Shown here piece by piece: positions 1 to 5,723 of a stretch of DNA of 10,628 nucleotides (positions are counted from its first letter, which is position 1; every line of letters begins with the position of its first letter). The translations under genes and the position numbers were made by a program. The stretch comes from Actinomycetota bacterium (lineage in GTDB: Bacteria > Acidobacteriota > Blastocatellia > Chloracidobacteriales > Chloracidobacteriaceae). The stretch is taken from assembly GCA_013298335.1 (NCBI GenBank), contig JAAFHI010000049.1:1-10628 (forward strand), in the 5' to 3' direction. The notes beneath the pieces were generated by a model. The model saw nothing but the letters and a program-made list of their open reading frames with translations, did no database searches and was not told the DNA's origin.

Positions 1-2
1 TT

Positions 3-101
3 GCGGCGGCGGTGCAGGGCTGCTTCGCTGCGCACGGCCATTCCTCGACCGTCTATTCGCTCCCCATCGACACCGTCGGACGGACCATCAAGCGCGGATA
101 A
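3..101 (+). CDS. C-terminal fragment of an unidentified protein
   Basis: An open frame enters from the left edge and ends at TAA (99-101), giving 32 residues. They include CFAAHGHSSTVYSLPIDTVG and finish in a basic IKRG tail. Composition and codon use look like real coding sequence, and the other two plus frames here read arginine- and proline-rich. I do not recognise the family from so short a tail and infer no function. The AT-rich stretch just after the stop (102-121) has no clear hairpin terminator. Confidence 0.5.
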   Translation, partial: AAAVQGCFAAHGHSSTVYSLPIDTVGRTIKRG

Positions 102-169
102 ACTCTTATATTAAAAACAGTTACCGCAGCCTGGCCGTCAGGGAGGGCTGTCAGTTCCGAGAAACCGCC

Positions 170-211
170 CAAAAGAAAGAAGGCTGCGTGACCGGAGGGG
201 TCCACGCAGCC
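170..211 (-). terminator. Rho-independent terminator, minus strand
   Basis: GGCTGCGTG (182-190) pairs perfectly with CACGCAGCC (203-211), with inner ACC/GGT pairing possible. Read on the minus strand, the stem is followed by the T-rich run TTCTTTCTTTT (about 171-181). It lies roughly 200 bases past the stop of the zinc-ribbon gene, the only minus-strand gene upstream of it. There is no U-tract in the plus direction. Confidence 0.55.
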
Positions 212-309
212 TATGGCTGACAAATCATGTTGTCGCACGCCTTTCTCTCTTTTGATCTTCCCGGCTGGTTCTCGGGCTGCTTGGGAGGTGGTGAATCGGT
301 GGCGGAGCA

Positions 310-337
310 CATTCTCCACTCTCAATTCTCCATTCTC
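310..337 (-). repeat. Tandem heptanucleotide repeat, four units
   Basis: On the minus strand the sequence reads as four consecutive 7-mers: GAGAATG (331-337), GAGAATT (324-330), GAGAGTG (317-323) and GAGAATG (310-316). The flanking TTAATT may be a decayed fifth unit. It lies between the zinc-ribbon stop and the putative terminator, so it would form part of that gene's 3' UTR. The 7-base period and purine-only bias are directly visible. A role is unknown; replication slippage is the simplest origin. Confidence 0.7.
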
Positions 338-408
338 AATTAACCCTGATCCCTTGGCGTGTCCTCTGGTTCGTTCTTTTCCCCCTGAAACCCTTGTTCG
401 TCAATGGC

Positions 409-792
409 TTACGCGGCTGACCGCGTTGCCAGCTTGACCGCCGGCGCACAGACCGGCTGGCTGACCTGCGCCCGGACGAAGCAGTCGCGGCACAGGACCG
501 GGCGACCCTGCGTCGGCAGGAACGGCACGGTGGTGGTGATGGCGCATTCGGCGCATTCGACTTCAACCTGGATCCGCGGACGGCTCCCGTCGGTGGCCAT
601 CATGCTCAAAAGCTGGTTGAAACGTTCGTTCTTGCGCGTTTTGCACGGCTTGCACCGCTTGGGGATGTTCTTGAGCCCCTTGTCCGCGAAGAATTGCTGT
701 TCACCCGCCGTGAACACGAACATGGCGCTGCACTCGATGCAGCAGAGTTCCGAATCCGCAAATTGGGTGGCTGCGTCTTTGATGTCTTCCAT
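409..792 (-). CDS. Double zinc-ribbon protein (zf-trcl-like), 127 aa
   Basis: This is a small, probably cytoplasmic zinc-binding protein. The first ribbon has C18-x2-C21 and C47-x2-C50 around FVFTAGEQQFFADKGL, which is the signature of the 'probable zinc-ribbon' (zf-trcl, PF13451-type) family. The second has C80-x2-C83 and C101-x2-C104, ending in QGRPVLCRDCF, a motif shared by many short bacterial zinc ribbons. Binding of nucleic acid or protein partners is only inferred. The start at 792 is chosen because AGAGGAG lies seven bases upstream and homology-like sequence begins there. The same frame stays open to a TTG at 1023, but that extension is arginine-rich and low in family character. A sigma-70-like promoter at 1029-1057 would leave a leader of about 230 nt. 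Confidence 0.88.
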   Translation of the reverse strand: MEDIKDAATQFADSELCCIECSAMFVFTAGEQQFFADKGLKNIPKRCKPCKTRKNERFNQLLSMMATDGSRPRIQVEVECAECAITTTVPFLPTQGRPVLCRDCFVRAQVSQPVCAPAVKLATRSAA

Positions 793-1028
793 TACGTCTC
801 CTCTGTAGCGTATGTCTTCCTCCCGCCCTCCGTTTCGGGGACATGGGGAAGGGGTTGATTCCCGCGATTTCGGGCAGGCTATCGCCTGAGATCGCGTCTC
901 CTCGTCTCGGCGACGAAGAAACCTCGACCGAGGCATCCAAATACCCTGTACCGGATGCCGCTGAGTCTTCCCCCTGGCTCGAACGGATTTGAAAAGAGAA
1001 ATTGAGAAATTGTTTTCTGGCAACGACT

Positions 1029-1057
1029 TATCTAAAGGAGGTTAAAGTATCTGTCAA
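1029..1057 (-). promoter_or_regulatory. Candidate sigma-70 promoter of the zinc-ribbon gene
   Basis: On the minus strand a consensus -35 TTGACA (1057-1052) is separated by exactly 17 bases from TAGATA (1034-1029), a weak -10. Transcription would begin near 1022 and give a leader of about 230 nt before the start at 792. The perfect -35 and spacing support it. The -10 matches consensus at only three of six positions, so this remains tentative. Confidence 0.45.
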
Positions 1058-1213
1058 GCTATTTTCCGGCTTCGAATTTGCGCCGGAGCCACCCTTTCGC
1101 CCGCAAATTACTGATTTTTCAAGAGAAAGCCGAAAAAAACGATAAAATCTTTTTTTACCGTAGTTTAGTTCATTCAGGCTCGTGTAGTGGTTTAGCCTGT
1201 ACGAAAAGCTGAT

Positions 1214-1233
1214 TGTGGATAACCTGTGGAACC
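1214..1233 (-). promoter_or_regulatory. DnaA box with weaker adjacent box
   Basis: TGTGGATAA (1214-1222) is the exact complement of the DnaA consensus TTATCCACA. A second, weaker match TGTGGAACC (1225-1233; reverse GGTTCCACA) begins 11 bases later, one helical turn away and in the same orientation. An AT-rich tract ends about 35 bases to the left. That combination resembles a replication origin or a DnaA-controlled promoter. Only one box is perfect and no dnaA, dnaN or gidA gene is nearby, so an origin is not established. Confidence 0.45.
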
Positions 1234-1385
1234 GCTGCTCCCCCTGAATTCTCTTTTGACGGGATGGATTTTTGTTTTGACCCGCGAATTTCCCCGCGCC
1301 GCGGTCGGGTTTCAAACCCGGTTGCAGACGCTCCCGGACCTCGTGCGTCAGGGGGATCCCCAGACAACCGGTTGGTTTCACACCG

Positions 1386-1409
1386 TGTGTGTGTCACCAT
1401 ACACACACA
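1386..1409 (+). promoter_or_regulatory. (TG)n/(CA)n hairpin in the operon leader
   Basis: TGTGTGTGT (1386-1394) and ACACACACA (1401-1409) form a perfect nine-base-pair alternating purine-pyrimidine stem around the six-base loop CACCAT. It sits 34 bases upstream of the nfeD-like ATG. It could be an RNA leader hairpin, an operator for a dimeric regulator, or a slippage-prone repeat pair. There is no T-run after it, so it is not a terminator. Confidence 0.55.
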
Positions 1410-1443
1410 GCACGTCGAGCCAAAAAGCGTCAGGAAAACAGCG

Positions 1444-1929
1444 ATGCAATATCTGTGGGTCGGTTGGTTGCTGCTCGCGGTTCTGTTTGTCGTGGCGGAA
1501 ATCTTCACGACCGGATTCGTTCTGCTCTGGTTCGGGGTCGGCGCGGCGCTGGCGATGGTCGTCTCGCTCGTCGGCGGGGGACTCGGTCTTCAGGTCGGGG
1601 TCTTTCTGGTGTCGTCGGTGGTGCTGACGGCGCTCTCGCGGACCATTTTCCTCAAATATCTCGATCCATCGTCGCGGTCGGTGACGCCCAACGTCGGCGC
1701 GCGGTCGCTGCCGGGACAGGTCGGCACGGTCGTGACGGCGAGCAACGGCGTTCGCGGCGAGAGCGAGATCAAGGTCTACGGCTCGATCTGGCGGGCACTG
1801 CCGGTCGAGGCGGACATTTCCTTTGAAGAAGGACAGGAAGTCGAGGTCGTCCGGGTGGACGGCACGACTTTGTACGTGCGGCCCATCCAGAAAACGCCGG
1901 AATGGCGGATGGACCGGACTCTCAACTGA
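1444..1929 (+). CDS. NfeD-like membrane protein, short form (161 aa)
   Basis: This is a membrane partner of SPFH/stomatin proteins, related to E. coli YbbJ. The N-terminal ~70 residues form two to three hydrophobic segments (WVGWLLLAVLFVVAEI, then VLLWFGVGAALAMVVSLV and a third around residues 55-70). The C-terminal half, from PGQVGTVVTA to TTLYVRPIQ, has the NfeD soluble OB-fold pattern, with IWRAL and EEGQEVEVVRVDG. It lacks the serine-protease domain of long NfeD proteins, which is normal for the short class. ATG at 1444 is chosen for AGGA eight bases upstream and for the hydrophobic N-terminus. The stop is 14 bases before the SPFH gene, so the two are probably cotranscribed. The known pairing of NfeD with stomatins supports a joint role in membrane microdomain organisation or protein quality control. 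Confidence 0.92.
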   Translation: MQYLWVGWLLLAVLFVVAEIFTTGFVLLWFGVGAALAMVVSLVGGGLGLQVGVFLVSSVVLTALSRTIFLKYLDPSSRSVTPNVGARSLPGQVGTVVTASNGVRGESEIKVYGSIWRALPVEADISFEEGQEVEVVRVDGTTLYVRPIQKTPEWRMDRTLN

Positions 1930-1943
1930 AGGAGCGCGGAGTT

Positions 1944-2993
1944 ATGCAATACGTTCTCGGATTTCTGGTTCTGCTGGCCATCATCGGCATCCTCATTACC
2001 CTTATGAAATCCATCCGGATCGTGCCGCAGATGAGCATTCTGCTGATCGAGCGGCTCGGGAAGTTCGACCGGGTGGCCGAAAGCGGACTCCACATCATCG
2101 TGCCGTTCTTCGAGTCGCCCCGCGCCGTTTTCTGGACCGGGTTGCGACCGGGGTTGATGCTCGTCGATCTGCGCGAGCAGTTCACCGATCTGGCGATGCA
2201 GCCGGTCATCACCCGCGATAACGTGACGGTCGGCGTGGATTCAATCGTTTACTGGCAGATCATGGACCCGGTGAAGGCCGTCTATGAAATCGCCGACCTG
2301 ACCGGCAGCATCATGCAGTTGACGACGACCGCGATGCGCAACGTCCTCGGCGAACTCGACCTTGATCACACGCTGTCGTCGCGCGACACCATCAACACCA
2401 AGCTCCGCGCCGCCATCGACGACGCGACCCACAAGTGGGGCGTGAAAATCACCCGCGTCGAAGTCCGGAACATCAATCCGCCCGAGGAAGTCCGGTTCAC
2501 GATGGAGAAACAGATGACCGCCGAACGCAACCGCCGCGCGACCGTGCTTCAGGCGGAAGGCGAAAAGCAGGCGGCGATCACCAAGGCCGAGGGCGAGAAG
2601 CAGTCCGCCATCACGCGGGCGGAAGGCGACAAGCAGATGCAGATTCTGCGGGCGGAAGGCGCGGCGGAAGCCCGCATGCGGACGGCGAGTGCCGAGGCCA
2701 CGGCCATCCGGACCATTGGCGACGCGCTTCAGGGGCAGGGAAACCCGGCCCACTTCCTGATTATGGGGCGCTACATCGAATCGCTGCGCGACATGGCGCA
2801 GAGCCAGAACAGCAAGGTCATCTTCATGCCGATGGAGACCTCGAACGTGCTTTCTTCAATCGGGACGTTCAAGGAAATCTTCACGGATACCGATGCGCGT
2901 CCCGGTACCGCTGCCGACGGCGCGATTCCGGTCCCGACGAGCCTCACCGGGCAGCTTCAACCACGCGGCACGAAACAACTTGTGGAACGCTGA
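1944..2993 (+). CDS. SPFH/Band 7 (stomatin/QmcA-like) protein, 349 aa
   Basis: This is a membrane-anchored SPFH protein, expected to oligomerise into ring or cage assemblies at the inner membrane and organise microdomains or assist membrane proteases. A single N-terminal hydrophobic helix (residues ~3-21) leads into the SPFH domain (~25-190), with RLGKFDRVAESGLHIIVPF, RDNVTVGVDSIVYWQI and GVKITRVEVRNINPP. A charged alpha-helical segment follows, containing the QMTAERNRRA motif and four AEGxKQ-type repeats (~204-240), typical of the QmcA/YbbK and slipin branch. The C-terminal tail is polar and proline-containing. The ATG at 1944 has GGAG-type sequence upstream and sits just after the NfeD stop. 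The gene symbol is left blank because family membership does not fix the orthologue. Confidence 0.94.
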   Translation: MQYVLGFLVLLAIIGILITLMKSIRIVPQMSILLIERLGKFDRVAESGLHIIVPFFESPRAVFWTGLRPGLMLVDLREQFTDLAMQPVITRDNVTVGVDSIVYWQIMDPVKAVYEIADLTGSIMQLTTTAMRNVLGELDLDHTLSSRDTINTKLRAAIDDATHKWGVKITRVEVRNINPPEEVRFTMEKQMTAERNRRATVLQAEGEKQAAITKAEGEKQSAITRAEGDKQMQILRAEGAAEARMRTASAEATAIRTIGDALQGQGNPAHFLIMGRYIESLRDMAQSQNSKVIFMPMETSNVLSSIGTFKEIFTDTDARPGTAADGAIPVPTSLTGQLQPRGTKQLVER

Positions 2994-3068
2994 TTGGAGC
3001 GCAACTGGAGCGCGGGCAACCTGCCCGCATGAATTTAAGAATTGGAGCGCGGACATCCTGTCCGCATG
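2994..3068. repeat. Two-copy hairpin repeat (GGAGCGCGGRCA type)
   Basis: Two 26-base units (3006-3031 and 3043-3068) share TGGAGCGCGG..CA..CCTG..CCGCATG. Each folds into a seven-base-pair stem with a three-base loop: GCGGGCA/TGCCCGC (3012-3028) and GCGGACA/TGTCCGC (3049-3065). The single difference in the stems is compensatory (G-C against A-T), so the hairpin rather than the exact sequence seems to be kept. A partial TTGGAGCGC (2994-3002) precedes them, directly after the SPFH stop. Similar short extragenic hairpins recur in many GC-rich genomes, and this looks like one such family. Confidence 0.75.
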
Positions 3069-3081
3069 CCGACTCAACTAC

Positions 3082-3116
3082 GAACCGCCTGGAATGCCGG
3101 GCGGTTCATTTCGTTT
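3082..3116 (+). terminator. Rho-independent terminator of the NfeD-SPFH operon
   Basis: GAACCGCC (3082-3089) pairs with GGCGGTTC (3100-3107) around a ten-base loop, followed on the plus strand by ATTTCGTTTT. It lies about 90 bases past the SPFH stop. The stem overlaps the stop codon (3106-3108) of the convergent ankyrin gene, so the two transcription units end on top of each other. Confidence 0.6.
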
Positions 3117-4236
3117 TCGGTGTGTCGAGCAGATCCGCGATTTCCTGACTCGTCGCGTATTCCAGCGTTTCCCGTCCCTCACGGTCGGTCAGCATACGGT
3201 CCGCGCCATGTTTTAAAAGCAGCCGGACGATCTCCGCGTCGCCGTTCATTGCCGCGAGCATCAGCGCTGTCCGTCCGGTAAGGGAACGGGCATTCGGGGC
3301 AGCTTTGTTTTCGAGCAGAAATCTGACCGTCTCGACCTGCCGCGCCCGTACCGCGTAAATCAGCGCGGTTTCCTTCTCCGGGCTGAGAACATCCGCCGAC
3401 TTCAGCTTTTTGAACAACTTCCCGAGTTCGGTGAGGTTGCCCGAAGCGGCGGCATCGAAAAACGGCGCGTTTTTGAATCCACTGACGTTTGGATTCAAAT
3501 TGGAGATGGAATTGTTCTTCTCGAACTCGGCTGCCGACAAAGGTGATTCCAGAATAAGAAAACCGACGAATTCGACTTCATCCTCCTCCCTTGGCCAAGT
3601 GATGGCGAGATCGACCATTTCGGCGGCATGAACTTCGATATCGTTTAAAATGAGTGGTTTGAGGAAAGAAGGTGATCCGACTGACAGTGTATAAATACCG
3701 ACGGGGACATTCTCAAAAACAAAATCGCCTTTGTCGTTTGTTTTGGTTTCGTGGGTGGCTGTTCCCTGAGAAAGAACCACCGTCACCCACGAGCCTCGGT
3801 ATTTTGAGGTCAGATTCGTGAGCCGTCCTCTGACGGTGGCCGTGCCGTCCGCAGCGGGTTTGCGGGTCGTCACGATTTCCGGCTTGGGGCAGTTCGGAGG
3901 GGGCTTCTCCTGCGCGAACGCGGGCGTGACCGTGATGGCGATGCCGAACGCCGCCGCCGCGAGGGGCGACAGACGCAGTTTCGGGAAGGAAAAAACATGG
4001 TCGTCACGGGTGAAAACCGATCCGGCGGACGTTTTCTCGAACCGGATGCACAAACCGCCCCGCGACGCCTCGACCAGCCGGAGGGCGTCCGCGCGGGTCA
4101 TCGCGCTCAGGTTGTGGACTTTTTTCGCGCAGTGGTCGCAGAACCGCACCTGATCGTTGCCCTTCATCTCGTGCCATTCGGCCCGGCAGGGTTCTTTGAC
4201 GGTGAGGCGGTCGAGGACGTCGAGTTTGCGTGGCAT
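3106..4236 (-). CDS. Cys-rich N-module / TM / carboxypeptidase-regulatory-like / ankyrin fusion
   Basis: This 376-aa protein has at least four parts. Residues 10-68 hold C17, W21, RFC-DHC (C33, C36), VHNLS and C63, a four-cysteine putative metal-binding module that I associate with acidobacterial and related surface or regulatory proteins. A hydrophobic segment at ~90-108 (SPLAAAAFGIAITVTPAFA) is either a TM helix or an internal signal-like segment. Residues ~130-212 form a carboxypeptidase-regulatory/CnaB-like beta sandwich, with ATVRGRLTN, NDKGDFVFENVPVGIYTLSV. Residues ~257-370 carry three to four ankyrin repeats, clearest in ETALIYAVRARQVETVRFLL and GRTALMLAAMNGDAEIVRLL. If the helix spans the membrane, the cysteine module is cytoplasmic and the repeats periplasmic. 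ATG at 4236 has AAAGGAA eight bases upstream. Function is unknown; protein-protein interaction is inferred from the ankyrins. Confidence 0.85.
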   Translation of the reverse strand: MPRKLDVLDRLTVKEPCRAEWHEMKGNDQVRFCDHCAKKVHNLSAMTRADALRLVEASRGGLCIRFEKTSAGSVFTRDDHVFSFPKLRLSPLAAAAFGIAITVTPAFAQEKPPPNCPKPEIVTTRKPAADGTATVRGRLTNLTSKYRGSWVTVVLSQGTATHETKTNDKGDFVFENVPVGIYTLSVGSPSFLKPLILNDIEVHAAEMVDLAITWPREEDEVEFVGFLILESPLSAAEFEKNNSISNLNPNVSGFKNAPFFDAAASGNLTELGKLFKKLKSADVLSPEKETALIYAVRARQVETVRFLLENKAAPNARSLTGRTALMLAAMNGDAEIVRLLLKHGADRMLTDREGRETLEYATSQEIADLLDTPKTK

Positions 4237-4275
4237 GCGGGAATTTCCTTTGGTGCAACTTTTCAGCCGTCGTCT

Positions 4276-4402
4276 GCCCTGCCCTCAAGGACAGGGCTAT
4301 TGGGGAAAAGCCTCGTGAACGAGGCTCAATTCTTTTCTCTTCAATATCTTAGCCCCGTTCACGGGGCTTGGGATGGAGCAGCCCTGTCCTTGAGGGCAGG
4401 GC
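4276..4402. repeat. Nested palindromic element (REPIN/BIME-like)
   Basis: Outer arms 4276-4298 and 4380-4402 are perfect 23-base inverted copies of AGCCCTGTCCTTGAGGGCAG with a short extension. Inside are two smaller hairpins, AGCCTCGTGAACGAGGCT (4309-4326) and AGCCCCGTTCACGGGGCT (4351-4368). The second is the inverted counterpart of the first with one compensated base pair (T-A to C-G). The centre (about 4327-4350) is T-rich. Each outer arm is itself an imperfect palindrome. The arm core resembles those at 8170-8189 and 10016-10035. It lies between two minus-strand genes, about 40 bases upstream of the ankyrin-fusion start. Confidence 0.8.
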
Positions 4403-4436
4403 GACCCGCGGGCTGAATCGTTTCGGCGCGGACCTG

Positions 4437-4473
4437 AAAAAACGGCGACCCGAATGTGTTCGGATCGCCGTTT
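4437..4473 (-). terminator. Rho-independent terminator of the lipoprotein gene
   Basis: AAACGGCGA (4440-4448) pairs with TCGCCGTTT (4465-4473). After one mismatch, CCGAA (4450-4454) pairs with TTCGG (4459-4463) around the loop TGTG. Read on the minus strand, the stem is followed by six T residues (4442-4437). It begins about 22 bases after the stop codon at 4496. Confidence 0.85.
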
Positions 4474-4495
4474 GAAAAGAACGCCAGCCGGGAAA

Positions 4496-5653
4496 TTACT
4501 TCTGTCCCGACGATTTCGGCGCGACGCTCGGCGTGCTGCCCGGCCCGGCGGGGACCTGGGGCGCGTTCATCGCCGATTTCTGCGATTCCTCGATGGCCGT
4601 CTGCGCGTCGGTCGCGAGCTTTTCGGCAGCTGGGTTCTTCGGAATTTCCTTGTCGAGAATCGGCAGCGAATTCTTGAGTTCCTTGATCTTGCCGTCGGCG
4701 GTCAAATAGAAGCGCAGGTCGCCGAGTTGCTTGGTCTGTTGAAACGCCGAAACGACCGAAGCGTTCCCGAGTTTCTGGACATTCATCATGGCCGCGCCGT
4801 TGTTGTGCGCGGAAATGATGATGTCGATGCCTTCCAGCGCGGCGACTTTCTGGACCAGATCCGCTTCGCCGTACACCAGCACCACCACCACGTCGGATTC
4901 CTTGCGGAGTTCCGGCAGCGTTTTCTTGAGCGATTCAATCGGGTCTTCAACCGTATAGCCGATGTTCGGGGTCGCGCCGGGGTTCGGGTCGGCCATGGTC
5001 ACGCCGGTAAATCCGAGGCGGATCGGCTTCGGCGCGCGCTTGGAGGTGACGGTTTCCACGAGGAAGGGCCGGGGCGCGGAAAATTCGGCGCGGGCGGGCT
5101 TGATGTTTGCCGAAACCAGCTTGTCGATGAAGGGATATTCCTTCTTCTTCACGTCGACGTCCGGCTTGACGAGCAGTTCGACGAGCTGCGGCAGTTCGTA
5201 GTAGCTCAGGTTGGCGACCGCGAAACCGGACTGCTGATACGCCTTGAGCACCCAGTTGTTGCGCGTCCGGTCGTACGGCTGAAGCACGTTGACGGTGGTG
5301 GCGAAAATCCGGCCCGCGTCAACCTGAATGGCGGGCGCGTCGGGGCTGACCGCCTTGAAGCCGTCAACGTAGCCCATCCGCCATGCGAGGCCGCCTTGCG
5401 GGTGCTTCGGGCAGCCGCAGTCGTTCAGGTTGCCCTGAACGTCCGCTCCATACATCAGCGAAAACGCATAGCCGTCGTCTTTGCCGACCAGATTGGCAAG
5501 CGCCGGGGAAACCGCCGGCTGCGTTTTGGTGGTGCTCGCCGAACTTGAACAGGCTGACGAAAAAACGCCTCCGAACAGGGTCACCGCGCAGAACAGGGCG
5601 GTTGCGGTAATCGCCGGGCGTACCCGCCCGACCATGGAATGCTTGCGAATCAT
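4496..5653 (-). CDS. Secreted metallophosphoesterase/5'-nucleotidase-like lipoprotein, 385 aa
   Basis: This resembles the N-terminal catalytic domain of periplasmic 5'-nucleotidases (UshA/YfkN-like), but the active site looks altered. The N-terminus has basic residues, a hydrophobic run (ITATALFCAVTLFGGV) and C35 in FSSAC, an imperfect lipobox, so export and probable lipidation are inferred. The family block NDCGCPKHPQGGLAWR (78-92) is present. The usual metal-binding D-x-H, GD and GNHE positions are replaced (YGADVQGN, VDAGRIF, ANLSYYEL). A GHxH-like site survives only as SAHNN (281-285). The tail is proline- and serine-rich. The start at 5653 has CGGAG nine bases upstream. A GTG at 5692 in the same frame is unlikely because the predicted transcription start lies downstream of it. 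It is flanked by its own promoter and terminator, so it appears monocistronic. Confidence 0.78.
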   Translation of the reverse strand: MIRKHSMVGRVRPAITATALFCAVTLFGGVFSSACSSSASTTKTQPAVSPALANLVGKDDGYAFSLMYGADVQGNLNDCGCPKHPQGGLAWRMGYVDGFKAVSPDAPAIQVDAGRIFATTVNVLQPYDRTRNNWVLKAYQQSGFAVANLSYYELPQLVELLVKPDVDVKKKEYPFIDKLVSANIKPARAEFSAPRPFLVETVTSKRAPKPIRLGFTGVTMADPNPGATPNIGYTVEDPIESLKKTLPELRKESDVVVVLVYGEADLVQKVAALEGIDIIISAHNNGAAMMNVQKLGNASVVSAFQQTKQLGDLRFYLTADGKIKELKNSLPILDKEIPKNPAAEKLATDAQTAIEESQKSAMNAPQVPAGPGSTPSVAPKSSGQK

Positions 5654-5694
5654 GGCGAAAAACTCCGTTTTCAATGAGAAATGAACGTCCACCG

Positions 5695-5723
5695 ATAATG
5701 TGTGCGAAGCCGTTCCGAGTCAA
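5695..5723 (-). promoter_or_regulatory. Sigma-70-type promoter of the lipoprotein gene
   Basis: On the minus strand, TTGACT (5723-5718) is followed after 17 bases by CATTAT (5700-5695). The predicted start, near 5688, gives a leader of about 35 bases containing the CGGAG ribosome site. This also argues for ATG at 5653 as the true start codon. Confidence 0.6.

Larger units (their letters stand above)
102..408. other. Intergenic region without a supported gene
   Basis: This stretch separates the convergent left-edge gene and zinc-ribbon gene. It holds a hairpin terminator (170-211) and a tandem heptamer repeat (310-337), listed separately. The sequence CGCAGCC occurs at 123-129 and again in the right arm of the hairpin, so an alternative pairing with the left arm is possible. 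The short frames across it lack ribosome binding sites and recognisable protein character. Confidence 0.6.
793..1443. other. 650-bp divergent intergenic region
   Basis: This region separates the zinc-ribbon gene (minus) from the nfeD-like operon (plus). Besides the separately listed promoter, DnaA-type boxes and hairpin, it holds an AT-rich tract (about 1107-1180) with runs of A and T. It also has an odd palindrome CGGGTTT-C-AAACCCG (1306-1320) and the short palindromes GGGGATCCCC and CAACCGGTTG. A perfect Shine-Dalgarno-like AAAGGAGG (1034-1041, plus strand) is followed by no ATG, GTG or TTG at useful spacing. I could not place a convincing plus-strand promoter for the operon: TTGACG (1256) and TTGACC (1277) lack partners at -10. 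No gene is supported here. Confidence 0.6.

Noticed and set aside
1051..1212. Possible CTG-initiated small plus-strand ORF after AAAGGAGG (1034-1041)
   Set aside because: Spacing fits and the frame is open for over 50 codons, but CTG starts are rare, the sequence lacks protein character, and the motif sits within a better minus-strand promoter spacer.
1306..1320. CGGGTTTCAAACCCG resembling a tRNA T-arm
   Set aside because: No matching acceptor, D or anticodon stems could be found around it on either strand.
2241..2753. 170-codon minus-strand open frame
   Set aside because: Antisense to the SPFH coiled-coil region; the repeated RLLFAFR-like pattern simply mirrors the AEGxKQ repeats.
4454..5548. 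364-codon plus-strand open frame
   Set aside because: It is antisense to the lipoprotein gene and very rich in Arg, Val, Gly and His (runs such as HHHH), as expected from the complement of GC-rich codons; no ribosome site or family signature.
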